Assembly: GCF_008362905.1 (NCBI RefSeq)
Contig: NZ_VFJB01000002.1
Span: 1 to 64,000 of the forward strand
Direction of reading: 5' to 3'
From: Deferribacter autotrophicus
Lineage (GTDB): Bacteria; Chrysiogenota; Deferribacteres; Deferribacterales; Deferribacteraceae
DNA length: 64,000 nucleotides
Below, piece after piece: positions 8,009 through 17,045 of this stretch. The first letter of the stretch is position 1. Every line of letters begins with the position of its first letter. A program made the translations under genes and the position numbers. The notes below the pieces were generated by a model that searched no databases, had not been told where the DNA came from, and saw only the letters and a program-made list of their open reading frames with translations.

Positions 8009-9870
8009 TGGAATTTCTAAAACAATTAAAACTACCTGATGATATAAAAAATTTAAATTACGATGAATTAAAAAAATTAGCCGCTGAAACAAGACAACTA
8101 ATTATTGAGGTTTGCGCCAAAAACGGTGGACACATTGCTCCATCCCTTGGCGTTGTAGAACTCACTTTATCTTTATTAAAAAATTTCGATCCTCTTCACG
8201 ACAGGATAATTTGGGATGTGGGGCACCAATCCTACGCCTATAAAATTTTGACTGACAGACTGGAAAGATTCCATACATTAAGACAATTTAAAGGTATTAG
8301 CGGCTTTAACAAACCTTCAGAAAGCCCCTATGATGCCTTTGGTGTTGGACACACCAGTACTTCTGTTTCCGCTGCATTGGGGATAAGAATGGCGGATGAA
8401 ATAATCGGTAAAAAACGCAAAATTGTAGCAATAATCGGCGACGGAGCATTAACTGCAGGACTTGCCTTTGAAGGGTTAAACAACTTGGGGCATCTGGATA
8501 AAGATATGATTGTCATTTTAAACGACAATGAAATGTCAATCAGTAAAAACGTGGGTGCTATCTCAAGCTATCTATCAAGGGCAATGACAGGTGAATTTTA
8601 CACCCATCTTAGAAAAGATGTCCAAAACATTTTAGAACACGCTCCCCTTGGAGATAAGCTTTTAAAAATGGCAAAAAAGTTTGAAGAAGGGTTAAAAGGG
8701 CTATTTACTCCAGGTATATTGTTTGAAGAATTGGGTTTGAAATACATTGGTCCCATTGACGGACATGATTTAAAAGAGCTTGATAAAGCTATACACAATG
8801 CAAAAATCCAGGATGGTCCTACCCTAATCCATGTCATAACAAAAAAAGGAAAAGGGTTTAAGCCTGCTGAAGAAAATCCAGAGAAATTTCATGGTGTATC
8901 TTCCTTTGATATAGAAACAGGAAAACCAATAAAATTTAAAGGTAAAACATTTACTGAAGTTTTTGGCGACGCTCTTTTAGAATTAGCTAAACAACATGAT
9001 AATATTGTAGCTATTACAGCAGCAATGAAACCAGGCACAGGTCTGAACAAATTTGCTGAGACTTTTCCAGAAAGATTTTTTGACGTAGGGATTGCAGAAC
9101 AACACGCCGTCACTTTTGCCGCTGGTCTTGCAATCAGTGGATGCAAACCATATGTGGCTATCTACTCAACTTTTCTTCAAAGAGCTTATGATCAGATTAT
9201 TCATGATGTAGCCCTTCAAAATTTACCTGTTATATTCTGCATTGACAGAGCTGGCCTTGTAGGAGCAGATGGTCCAACTCATCATGGAAGTTTTGATATT
9301 TCATATCTTAGGACTGTTCCAAATATCCATATAATGCTTCCCAAAGATGAGTTTGAACTGATCGAAATGCTAAAATTAAGCTATGAATTAGATGCACCAG
9401 TAGCAATCAGGTATCCAAGAGGTGATATAAAAGTATATGATTTACCAAAAATACCAGTTACACTTTATGAGCCGGAAGTTATAAATGATTCAGGTGAAAT
9501 CTTAATTATTAGTGCTGGACACATTTTTGATGAAGTATTTGAAGCTTATAACAACTTAAAGAACAAATTCTCTGTCGCCCTTTTAAATTTAAGGTTCCTA
9601 AAACCTCTAAATATTGAAAAAATCCTTGAAATAGCAAAAAATAAAAAGATGATTATAACTGTAGAGGAAAATAGTGTAAATGGTGGTGTCGGCGACGAAA
9701 TACTTTCCATACTGGCAGAAAACAATGTTTACCCTGAAAAATTCATAAAATTAGGAATTCCTGATAGATTTATTGAACATGGCTCAGTAAAAGAGCTCAG
9801 AAAACTGATAAGACTTGATGCCAAATCAATTGAAGAAAAGATTATTTCTGAATGGGAAAAGATAGATTAG
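8008..9870 (+). CDS. dxs: 1-deoxy-D-xylulose-5-phosphate synthase
   Basis: Thiamine-diphosphate enzyme that joins pyruvate and glyceraldehyde-3-phosphate, the entry step of the MEP isoprenoid pathway. The TPP/metal motif is GDGALTAGLAFEGLNN with NDNEMSIS. The transketolase-like second domain carries DVGIAEQHAV and DRAGLVGADGPTHHG. Length 620 is standard. The start ATG at 8008 overlaps the ispA stop by one base. ispD, another MEP gene, is at 36121-36813, so isoprenoid synthesis is by the MEP route. Confidence 0.97.
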   Translation: MEFLKQLKLPDDIKNLNYDELKKLAAETRQLIIEVCAKNGGHIAPSLGVVELTLSLLKNFDPLHDRIIWDVGHQSYAYKILTDRLERFHTLRQFKGISGFNKPSESPYDAFGVGHTSTSVSAALGIRMADEIIGKKRKIVAIIGDGALTAGLAFEGLNNLGHLDKDMIVILNDNEMSISKNVGAISSYLSRAMTGEFYTHLRKDVQNILEHAPLGDKLLKMAKKFEEGLKGLFTPGILFEELGLKYIGPIDGHDLKELDKAIHNAKIQDGPTLIHVITKKGKGFKPAEENPEKFHGVSSFDIETGKPIKFKGKTFTEVFGDALLELAKQHDNIVAITAAMKPGTGLNKFAETFPERFFDVGIAEQHAVTFAAGLAISGCKPYVAIYSTFLQRAYDQIIHDVALQNLPVIFCIDRAGLVGADGPTHHGSFDISYLRTVPNIHIMLPKDEFELIEMLKLSYELDAPVAIRYPRGDIKVYDLPKIPVTLYEPEVINDSGEILIISAGHIFDEVFEAYNNLKNKFSVALLNLRFLKPLNIEKILEIAKNKKMIITVEENSVNGGVGDEILSILAENNVYPEKFIKLGIPDRFIEHGSVKELRKLIRLDAKSIEEKIISEWEKID

Positions 9871-10640
9871 ATAAAATTCTTGTATCAAAAAAGCTTGTAG
9901 AATCAAGAGAAAAAGCCCAGCGTTTAATAATGGCTGGTCTTGTCTTTGTAAATAATGAAAAAATTGAAAAACCAGGCACTAAAGTTGATGAAGACGCAGA
10001 AATTTTTATAAAAGAAACTCTTCCTTATGTAAGCAAAGGGGGACTAAAACTTGAAAAGGCTGTCAAGGTCTTTAATCTGAATTTCAAAGACAAAACTGTC
10101 CTCGATATAGGTGCTTCCACAGGTGGTTTTACCGATGTGGCATTAAAAAATGGTGCAAAAAAAGTATATGCGGTAGATGTGGGTAGGGGGCAATTACATT
10201 ACAGCCTGCGAATTAATCCAAAAGTTATCAATATAGAAAAATGTAATTTCCGCTACATAGAATTTGAACAGATTGGTGAAAAGGTAGATATCATTACAAG
10301 TGATGTTTCGTTCATTTCCTTAACCCTAATAATACCAAAAACTATTCAGTTTTGCAAAGAAAAGAGTGAATTTATAGTACTTATCAAACCTCAATTTGAG
10401 GCAGGAAGGGAGCAAGTAGGTAAAAAAGGTGTTGTGAGAAATACTGAAGTTCACAAAGACGTCATTAAAAAAATTATTGATTGTGCAGAAACTAACGGTT
10501 ATAAATTAAAAGGGCTAGCAAAATCCCCCATTAAAGGTGCAAAAGGAAATACCGAATATTTGGCGTACTTTGTGTATTCGGCAAATTTCACTGAAGAAAT
10601 TAATTATGACGATTTAATTGAGAGAGCGATAAATGAATAA
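9852..10640 (+). CDS. tlyA: TlyA-family rRNA (cytidine-2'-O)-methyltransferase
   Basis: A 262-residue protein with an N-terminal S4 RNA-binding domain (RLDKILVSKKLVESREKAQR) and an FtsJ-like methyltransferase domain. SAM-binding motif VLDIGASTGGFTDVAL is at about 77-92, with a catalytic-lysine segment LIKPQFEAGR later. Family members 2'-O-methylate 16S and/or 23S rRNA cytidines; some have been called hemolysins. It overlaps dxs by 19 bases. The dxs-tlyA-(nadK)-recN order is a recurrent bacterial arrangement. Confidence 0.93.
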   Translation: MGKDRLDKILVSKKLVESREKAQRLIMAGLVFVNNEKIEKPGTKVDEDAEIFIKETLPYVSKGGLKLEKAVKVFNLNFKDKTVLDIGASTGGFTDVALKNGAKKVYAVDVGRGQLHYSLRINPKVINIEKCNFRYIEFEQIGEKVDIITSDVSFISLTLIIPKTIQFCKEKSEFIVLIKPQFEAGREQVGKKGVVRNTEVHKDVIKKIIDCAETNGYKLKGLAKSPIKGAKGNTEYLAYFVYSANFTEEINYDDLIERAINE

Positions 10641-11484
10641 CATTGCATTGATAGCTAAACCACACTCTGAAACAGCCAAACCCGTTGCCCAAAAAATTTA
10701 TACGTTTTTAAAGGAAAAAAATAAAAATATATTACTTGATGAGCGTGCTGCATCTGTTTTAAATTTACCTTCAAACAGTGATGAAGAAATAAAAGAAAAT
10801 TCTGAACTGATAATAGTTCTTGGCGGAGATGGGACATTAATTTCCGCCATACGTTTGATTGACAGTAAAGATATTCCAATTCTTGGCATAAATCTAGGTA
10901 GACTAGGATTTCTCACAGAAACCAAGGTAAATGAAGCCATCCAAACCTTGGAAAATATTTTAGCTGATAATTACAAATGTGAAAAAAGGATGAAACTGCA
11001 TGGAGAAATCCTGAATAATGATAATGATAACTTCCAGATGGAAGTGTTAAACGATATTGTGATTCATAAGGGGGCTCTTGCAAGAATAATTGAAATGGAT
11101 GTTTTCATAAATGACATGTTTGTAAACACCTATCGTTCTGACGGTCTTATTATAGCAACCCCCACTGGCTCCACTGCTTACTCCCTTGCTGCAGGTGGAC
11201 CTATAGTGTTTCCTACCATGGACTCAATTCTAATCACTCCCATCTGTCCACACTCTCTTACACTCAGGCCCATAATTATCCCAGATGATTCCATTATTAA
11301 AATCGTTATAAAAAGTGAGGATGAAAAGATTTTTATTACATTTGATGGCCAGATTGGTAAAAAACTTGAAAAAGGGGACAAAATATTAATTAAAAAATCA
11401 ACAAATTTTGCAAGATTGATAATCCCACAAAATAGAAATTACTTTTCACTTCTACGTGAAAAACTTAACTGGGGTAACAAATAA
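10633..11484 (+). CDS. nadK: NAD kinase
   Basis: Phosphorylates NAD to NADP. The diagnostic GGDGT (VLGGDGTLISA, about residue 63) is present with NLGRLGFLTE, and with TPTGSTAYSLAAGGP, the conserved second motif. Length 283 is usual. It overlaps tlyA by 8 bases and shares a base with the recN start. Being the NADPH supply step, it fits beside isoprenoid genes, though co-transcription is probably historical. Confidence 0.96.
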   Translation: MNNIALIAKPHSETAKPVAQKIYTFLKEKNKNILLDERAASVLNLPSNSDEEIKENSELIIVLGGDGTLISAIRLIDSKDIPILGINLGRLGFLTETKVNEAIQTLENILADNYKCEKRMKLHGEILNNDNDNFQMEVLNDIVIHKGALARIIEMDVFINDMFVNTYRSDGLIIATPTGSTAYSLAAGGPIVFPTMDSILITPICPHSLTLRPIIIPDDSIIKIVIKSEDEKIFITFDGQIGKKLEKGDKILIKKSTNFARLIIPQNRNYFSLLREKLNWGNK

Positions 11485-13127
11485 TGTTATCGTACCTCAA
11501 AATAAGAAATTTTTCAGTTTTTGAAGAAGTGGAAGTAGAATTTGATAGAGGACTTAACGTAATCACTGGAGAAACAGGTGCAGGAAAATCTTTACTTGTT
11601 GAAAGTCTAAAAATGGTTCTTGGTGAAAGATTTTCTCGTGATAAACAAAGAGATACCCTACAAAAAACTGTATTTGAAGCTCTCTTTGAAGAAATAGCTC
11701 TGGACACTGAAACAAAAGAAAAATTTGAAATAGATAATTCTATAATTTTGAGAAGAGAAATTGATTCATCTGGAAAAAACAGAATATTTATTAATGGAAA
11801 CCTTGCCACACTAAATGAATTAAAAGAAATTGGAAAAAAACTTGTGGATATCCATGGACAGCATGATCATCAGCTTCTTTTAAATCCTGATTCCCATAAG
11901 TTATTTATAGATAAATTAATTGATGAGAATATTGTTATAGATTTTAAAAATAGTTACAAGAAATACATTGAGTTGAAAAGTAAACTTGAAAACATCGTAA
12001 AAAACAGAAAAGAGTTAGAGATTAAAAAACAGATTTTGCAAGAACAGCTATCAGAAATCGAAGCTCTAAACATTGATATTGATGAAGACTCAAAATTAGA
12101 AGAAAAAATTAAATTTTTATCAAATATCGAAAAAATTAAAAATGCAATCGATGCATCTTTACAAATTTTAAGCTATGGAGATATTTCCATTGAAAAACTT
12201 CTTTCTGAACTTTCACACCATCTACTTATTATTAAAGACTTGAAATCAGAGTTCAAATCAGTATACGAAAAAACTGAAGACATATCTTACGAGATAAATG
12301 ATATTGTAAATACATTGGAAAATATATTTGATTTTGAAGAGTATAATGTGGATGAATTGAACAATCTAATTGATAGAAAAATGGCTTTAGATAAACTTTT
12401 AAAACGGTACGGTCCTACTCTTGAGGATTTATTAAACCATAAAGAGAATATTAAAAAAGAACTTGAATCCCTTGATACAGGGGATGAATACATCGAGAAA
12501 CTTCAAAGTGAAGTGTTAAAAGCTTTCGAAGAACTAAAAAATAAAGATAATCTGCTTTACGAAGAAAGAAGAAAAATTGCTAAAAAATTAAAAAAGGGAA
12601 TTGAAGCCATTCTTAAAGAGCTTGAATTAAAAGATGCAGTCTTTGAAGTAAAATTAAAAGAACAGGACAAAATAACTGCCGATGGAAGCAAACTTCCCGA
12701 ATTTTACATTACAACAAACAAGGGGTTTGACACAGCACCTCTATCTAAGGTAGCTTCAGGTGGCGAACTTTCAAGGATTATGCTTGCACTAAAAGAGATC
12801 TTTGCTGAAATAGATGAAATCAATACACTGATTTTCGATGAAGTGGATACAGGAATAAGTGGTAAAACAGCGAAAAAAGTTGGTGAAAAACTAAAAGCCT
12901 TATCCAGTAAAAAGCAACTTATAGTCATCACCCATCTACCCATTGTAGCAGCAATGGGGAATGCTCATTTTCACATTATAAAAAGCTCAGCTAACGACAA
13001 GACATTCACATTAATTAAAAAACTAAATGAAAATGAAAGGAAGGAAGTGCTTGCAACCATGATATCCGGAACAAATTCTGCATCATCACTATCACAAGCA
13101 GAGGAGTTGCTAAAATCCAATGGATAA
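11484..13127 (+). CDS. recN: DNA repair protein RecN
   Basis: SMC-like ATPase acting on double-strand breaks. Walker A GETGAGKSL is at about residue 30. A long central coiled coil covers about 150-370. The ABC signature ASGGELSRIMLAL and Walker B TLIFDEVDTGIS lie near 425-460. Length 547 is normal. It begins on the last base of nadK and overlaps the DedA gene by 8 bases. In Firmicutes argR often sits just before recN; it is absent here. Confidence 0.95.
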   Translation: MLSYLKIRNFSVFEEVEVEFDRGLNVITGETGAGKSLLVESLKMVLGERFSRDKQRDTLQKTVFEALFEEIALDTETKEKFEIDNSIILRREIDSSGKNRIFINGNLATLNELKEIGKKLVDIHGQHDHQLLLNPDSHKLFIDKLIDENIVIDFKNSYKKYIELKSKLENIVKNRKELEIKKQILQEQLSEIEALNIDIDEDSKLEEKIKFLSNIEKIKNAIDASLQILSYGDISIEKLLSELSHHLLIIKDLKSEFKSVYEKTEDISYEINDIVNTLENIFDFEEYNVDELNNLIDRKMALDKLLKRYGPTLEDLLNHKENIKKELESLDTGDEYIEKLQSEVLKAFEELKNKDNLLYEERRKIAKKLKKGIEAILKELELKDAVFEVKLKEQDKITADGSKLPEFYITTNKGFDTAPLSKVASGGELSRIMLALKEIFAEIDEINTLIFDEVDTGISGKTAKKVGEKLKALSSKKQLIVITHLPIVAAMGNAHFHIIKSSANDKTFTLIKKLNENERKEVLATMISGTNSASSLSQAEELLKSNG

Positions 13128-13716
13128 AATCGCAGCATTTATTGTAGCCAGCATATCCCAAATAGGTTATTTTGGAATTATTCTGCTTATGGCTCTTGAA
13201 AGCTCTTTTTTCCCATTTCCAAGTGAAATAGTAATCCCCCCAGCTGGATATCTTGCTTCACAGGGTAAAATGAACCTGATAGTGGTTATAATTTGCGGTA
13301 TTGTCGGTAGTATTTTAGGTGCTCTTTTTAATTACTATATTGCCTACAGATTTGGTAGAAAATATTTAATAAAGTATGGCAAGTATCTCTTTATTGATGA
13401 ACAAAAATTTCTAAAAATTGAAGGATTTTTTCAAAAACATGGTGAAATAACCACCTTTGTGAGCAGACTACTGCCAGGTATTAGGCAGTACATCTCTTTT
13501 CCTGCAGGTCTTGCAAGGATGAATCTCGTTAAGTTTATCCTTTACACCGGAATTGGAGCTGGAATCTGGGTCGTAATTTTAGCCTATGTAGGTTTTTTTG
13601 TAGGAAATAATATTGAACTTGTTAAAAATAATCTTCACAAAATAACCTTTTATATGATACCTTTTATTGTTCTAATGATAATCACCTATGTTTTTATCAA
13701 AAGGAGAGCAAATTGA
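13120..13716 (+). CDS. DedA-family inner-membrane protein
   Basis: A 198-residue membrane protein with several hydrophobic segments. It has the DedA (SNARE-associated) signature region ESSFFPFPSEIVIPPAGYLA near residues 25-45 and RLLPGIRQYISFPAGLARM near 117-135. Family members are proposed half-transporters or scramblases for undecaprenyl phosphate or phospholipids. The neighbours (isoprenoid synthesis upstream, murein peptidase downstream) are consistent with an envelope-lipid-carrier role, as inference. It overlaps recN by 8 bases. Confidence 0.88.
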   Translation: MDKIAAFIVASISQIGYFGIILLMALESSFFPFPSEIVIPPAGYLASQGKMNLIVVIICGIVGSILGALFNYYIAYRFGRKYLIKYGKYLFIDEQKFLKIEGFFQKHGEITTFVSRLLPGIRQYISFPAGLARMNLVKFILYTGIGAGIWVVILAYVGFFVGNNIELVKNNLHKITFYMIPFIVLMIITYVFIKRRAN

Positions 13717-14831
13717 AAAAATTCTACACAATACTTTTTATGTTTTATTCCATTTTTACTTTTGCAAACACATTAACTGTTAAAAATGGAGATTCAATTT
13801 ATTCCATACTTAACGAAAAATTAACACCTAAAGAAATATTGATACTTAATAAAAACTTGAAAAAAGCTGATCCAGAGTTTGTTTTAAAAAAAGGGGTAAC
13901 ATACACTTTTCAATCTAATAAGATGATAATTCACGATGGTTTTACTAAAGACATAATTCTTGATTTAAACTCATTGCAGGTAAAAATAATAAAATATCCT
14001 GTGAAAAAAATCGATACCGTAATTTCTGGTGAAATAAATTATAGTTTATTTGAAGCTATTAAATCAATGGGTGAATCTGAAGAACTTGCTGTTAGGCTTG
14101 CTGAGATATTTGAATGGGAAATTGACTTTTTCAAAGATATAAGACCAGGTGATCAATTCTCAATAGTAGTTGAAAAACTTTTTTGTAAAGACAAATTCAT
14201 AGGATACGGCAAAATACTTGGTGCAGATTTTGTAAATCAAGGTAGACTCATAAGAGCTCTTTATTTTGAAGGAAATAAAATCAGAGGATATTTTACACCT
14301 GAGGGTAAATCTCTTAAAAAAGGTTTCTTAAAGGCTCCTTTAAAGTTTGGAAGAATCACGTCAACCTTTAAAATAAAAAGGTTACATCCTGTACTGAAAA
14401 CATATAGACCTCATTATGGAGTTGACTATGCTGCTCCAATAGGAACACCTGTTCATGCTACAGCAGATGGCATTGTGGTAAAAAAAGGTTACTCAAAGGC
14501 AAACGGCTACTATGTAAAATTAAAGCACAATAATGGATATTATACTTATTATCTACATTTCTCCAGATTTAAAAAAGGGTTAAAAATAGGACATTATGTG
14601 AAACAAGGTGACATTATTGGATACGTAGGTATGACAGGTTATGCCACAGGTCCCCATGTGGACTATCGAATAACAAAAAATGGCAAATTCATAAACCCAC
14701 TACGATTCAAATCTCCTACAAAAACGTTACCAAAAAATCTTGTATCAGATTTCAGAAAAAATACTGAATACGTCGAAGCTTTGCTAAACTCTTCCTATTA
14801 TAAGTATGCAAAATTGCAATTATTACAATAG
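13713..14831 (+). CDS. M23-family murein endopeptidase with LysM-like N-terminus (TTG start)
   Basis: Secreted zinc metallopeptidase likely cleaving peptidoglycan cross-links. The signal peptide is residues 1-20 (KKFYTILFMFYSIFTFA). A LysM/OapA-like segment (LTVKNGDSIYSILNEKL) is followed by a linker domain and the M23 core (about 230-340). Zinc ligands HYGVDYA fit HxxxD. The usual second motif HxH reads GPHVDYRI, the HxD variant seen in a subset of M23 enzymes. The start is TTG 13713: AGGAG lies 7-11 bases upstream and the codon overlaps the DedA stop. It is the last gene of the operon. Confidence 0.9.
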   Translation: MKKFYTILFMFYSIFTFANTLTVKNGDSIYSILNEKLTPKEILILNKNLKKADPEFVLKKGVTYTFQSNKMIIHDGFTKDIILDLNSLQVKIIKYPVKKIDTVISGEINYSLFEAIKSMGESEELAVRLAEIFEWEIDFFKDIRPGDQFSIVVEKLFCKDKFIGYGKILGADFVNQGRLIRALYFEGNKIRGYFTPEGKSLKKGFLKAPLKFGRITSTFKIKRLHPVLKTYRPHYGVDYAAPIGTPVHATADGIVVKKGYSKANGYYVKLKHNNGYYTYYLHFSRFKKGLKIGHYVKQGDIIGYVGMTGYATGPHVDYRITKNGKFINPLRFKSPTKTLPKNLVSDFRKNTEYVEALLNSSYYKYAKLQLLQ

Positions 14832-14834
14832 CTA

Positions 14835-14861
14835 TAAAGTTTCTTTTTGTCTTACCGATAG
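14835..14861 (+). promoter_or_regulatory. Sigma-28 (FliA)-type promoter of the chemoreceptor gene
   Basis: TAAAGTTT (14835-14842), an 11-base spacer, then ACCGATAG (14854-14861). This matches the flagellar sigma-28 consensus TAAAGTTT-N11-GCCGATAA at 14 of 16 positions. It lies 21 bases before the start codon of the methyl-accepting protein, the expected kind of target. No sigma-70 boxes of comparable quality were seen in the gap. Confidence 0.8.
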
Positions 14862-14882
14862 TTAAAACAGTTGGAGGTTATT

Positions 14883-16898
14883 ATGAGTATCAAACTCAAA
14901 ATCGTTTTATCTTATCTATTAATTTCATTTCTTTTTTTAATCGCAGGGTTAATTGCAATAACATCATTTAAGAAAATATCTAACCAACTACAAAAGGATA
15001 TATCTGGTTCTATAAAACTACAAACATTCTTAAAAGATATCCAATCTGATTTTCTCAAATTATCTTCAACCCTGAAGGATATAAAAGCTGAAGAAGACAT
15101 TGAACAAATAAGCAATAGTGAAAAACAACTTAACAATTTAATAAGTAAAATTGATAAAAATCTTAAATCACTAAATGTAAATTTAAAAGATTTTAGTAAA
15201 GAGTTACAAGCTATAAAAAAAGATTACAAAAATTTTTCATCCCTTTCCCAAAAGCTTGTTTCTTTAAAAATCGATTATTTAAACACATCAGCAAATGTTA
15301 TGGAAATCTTTGACAAAATAGATAGTTTGTACAGGCAACAAAAAGGTGAAACCTTTATAATTACCTCTAACACTAAAAATAATAACGAATTAATGTTACT
15401 TAGTAAGATTATGGAAGATATACTCCAGATAAAAATCTACTCTTCTTTATTAATCAATTTTACAGATGAATTTGATATAGAAGACGCAAAAGATTCGATG
15501 ATTAGCTATTCAAGAACAATGGTCGCTATCATTAATACTTTTTTAAAAGGTGGTACTTACCAAAAAATTGCTATTAATCAAATCACCGACAAGAAGAAAA
15601 TAAAACATTTTAACAAACTGATAAATTTAAACAAACAAATACAAAAAGAAGCTAAAAATCTTTTCAATGAGTATATGAAAAAAATACAAATAAACACACA
15701 ATTGATAAACCTATTAAAAGAGGTTAATAATTTAAACAACTCTCTTGAAAAGAAAATAGATAAAATTGTTCTGCTATCCAATAAAAAAGTCTCCAGCTCG
15801 TTCAAAACAATCGAATCATCTATAAATAAAACAAACAGTTTATTAGTAATTTCTGTTCTAATAGCAATAGTAATCGGACTAATTATAGGCATTATATCTT
15901 CAAATAAAATTGCAAGCACAATAAATTATGCGGTTAATCTTGCTAAAAAAATTGAAGATGGAGATTTAACTGCAGAAGATATAATTTCAAAAGGTAGAGA
16001 TGAACTTGCCACTCTAAGTAATTCATTAAATGAAATGAAAAACGGATTAAAAACTATTATAAAAAACATCATGAACACAATAAACACTCTAAAAGATGTA
16101 AGTTCAAAATTAGAAGAAGAAATGAATACCATGTCATGCTCTTTTAATGATGTCAGTCATAATATTGAAAGTACTGTGGCAGCAACTGAGCAGCTTTCTC
16201 AAAGTGCCTATGATATTGCTAATAATATTAATACAAGCATTACAAACCTAAATACAGTAAGAGATGATGTTTTGGGAAGTAATGATATGTTAATCAAATC
16301 TATAAATGATGTTTCTAATATTTCAAAAGATCTAGGGAAAGCCTCTGTAAATCTTACAAATTTGAAAGAAGCAAGCAAAAAAATACATGACGTGGTTAAT
16401 ATCATCATTGATATTGCTGACCAAACTAATTTACTTGCTCTAAATGCTGCCATTGAAGCAGCAAGGGCAGGTGAACATGGCAGAGGTTTCGCTGTAGTAG
16501 CGGATGAGGTTAGAAAATTAGCAGAAAAAACCGCAAAATCTGTAAATGATATTTCTAAAATGATAAAAACAATAAATAACGAAATTGATAATTCAGTATT
16601 AATGGTAAACGATGGAATCTATGCCCTTGATGAAGGAGTAATTAACTTAAAAAATTTAGGTGATAATTTTAATAGCAATGTTCAAAAACTTGAAGATGCA
16701 ATAAACGCAATAAATCCAATTGTTAATATGATTGAAGAACTAAACACTGCTGTTAATTCAATTGCTGAATCACTTAATAATATTAACAATACCAACGTTG
16801 AATGTAGTCAAAAAGTCCAAGACGTATTTAATCTGTCCAACAAACTTGTCCAAATCAACAAAGAGTTATCAAAAATAGCTGAAAAGTTTAAAATATAA
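14883..16898 (+). CDS. Methyl-accepting chemotaxis protein
   Basis: A 671-residue transmembrane chemoreceptor. TM1 is at about residues 8-30, and a long helical periplasmic sensor follows (30-315, four-helix-bundle-like, no recognised ligand motif). TM2 is at about 316-338, followed by HAMP (to about 395). The cytoplasmic signalling domain contains the strongly conserved tip [20 protein letters not shown] near residue 515. Start at ATG 14883 follows GGAGG at 14873-14877; the TTG at 14871 is rejected. It has no CheB/CheR pentapeptide tail. It is transcribed alone from a sigma-28-type promoter and followed by a hairpin two bases after its stop. Confidence 0.93.
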   Translation: MSIKLKIVLSYLLISFLFLIAGLIAITSFKKISNQLQKDISGSIKLQTFLKDIQSDFLKLSSTLKDIKAEEDIEQISNSEKQLNNLISKIDKNLKSLNVNLKDFSKELQAIKKDYKNFSSLSQKLVSLKIDYLNTSANVMEIFDKIDSLYRQQKGETFIITSNTKNNNELMLLSKIMEDILQIKIYSSLLINFTDEFDIEDAKDSMISYSRTMVAIINTFLKGGTYQKIAINQITDKKKIKHFNKLINLNKQIQKEAKNLFNEYMKKIQINTQLINLLKEVNNLNNSLEKKIDKIVLLSNKKVSSSFKTIESSINKTNSLLVISVLIAIVIGLIIGIISSNKIASTINYAVNLAKKIEDGDLTAEDIISKGRDELATLSNSLNEMKNGLKTIIKNIMNTINTLKDVSSKLEEEMNTMSCSFNDVSHNIESTVAATEQLSQSAYDIANNINTSITNLNTVRDDVLGSNDMLIKSINDVSNISKDLGKASVNLTNLKEASKKIHDVVNIIIDIADQTNLLALNAAIEAARAGEHGRGFAVVADEVRKLAEKTAKSVNDISKMIKTINNEIDNSVLMVNDGIYALDEGVINLKNLGDNFNSNVQKLEDAINAINPIVNMIEELNTAVNSIAESLNNINNTNVECSQKVQDVFNLSNKLVQINKELSKIAEKFKI

Positions 16899-16900
16899 TT

Positions 16901-17038
16901 AGTTGCCACTGAAAAAGTGGCAACTAAGTAAAATCTGATTTTTTAATAATTTTTTATGAACCAGCATTTTTGGGGGATTTAATGGGGGAGCAAGCATCCC
17001 CCTTTATGTTAGGGGATTTAAAAGGGGCTATAAGCCCC
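16901..17038 (+). repeat. Composite hairpin repeat, copy 1 (between convergent genes)
   Basis: It begins with a perfect hairpin, arms AGTTGCCACT (16901-16910) and AGTGGCAACT (16916-16925), and continues through T-rich DNA to G/C-run hairpins. These are GGGGGA/TCCCCC (16984-16989 and 16997-17002) and GGGGCT/AGCCCC (17024-17029 and 17033-17038). The same 25-base hairpin and a related G5/C5 hairpin recur, inverted, at 57241-57074. Here the first hairpin directly follows the chemoreceptor stop and the last faces the glutamate synthase operon, followed on the minus strand by TTTT. The element probably also terminates both transcripts. Confidence 0.75.
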
Positions 17039-17045
17039 CTTTATA

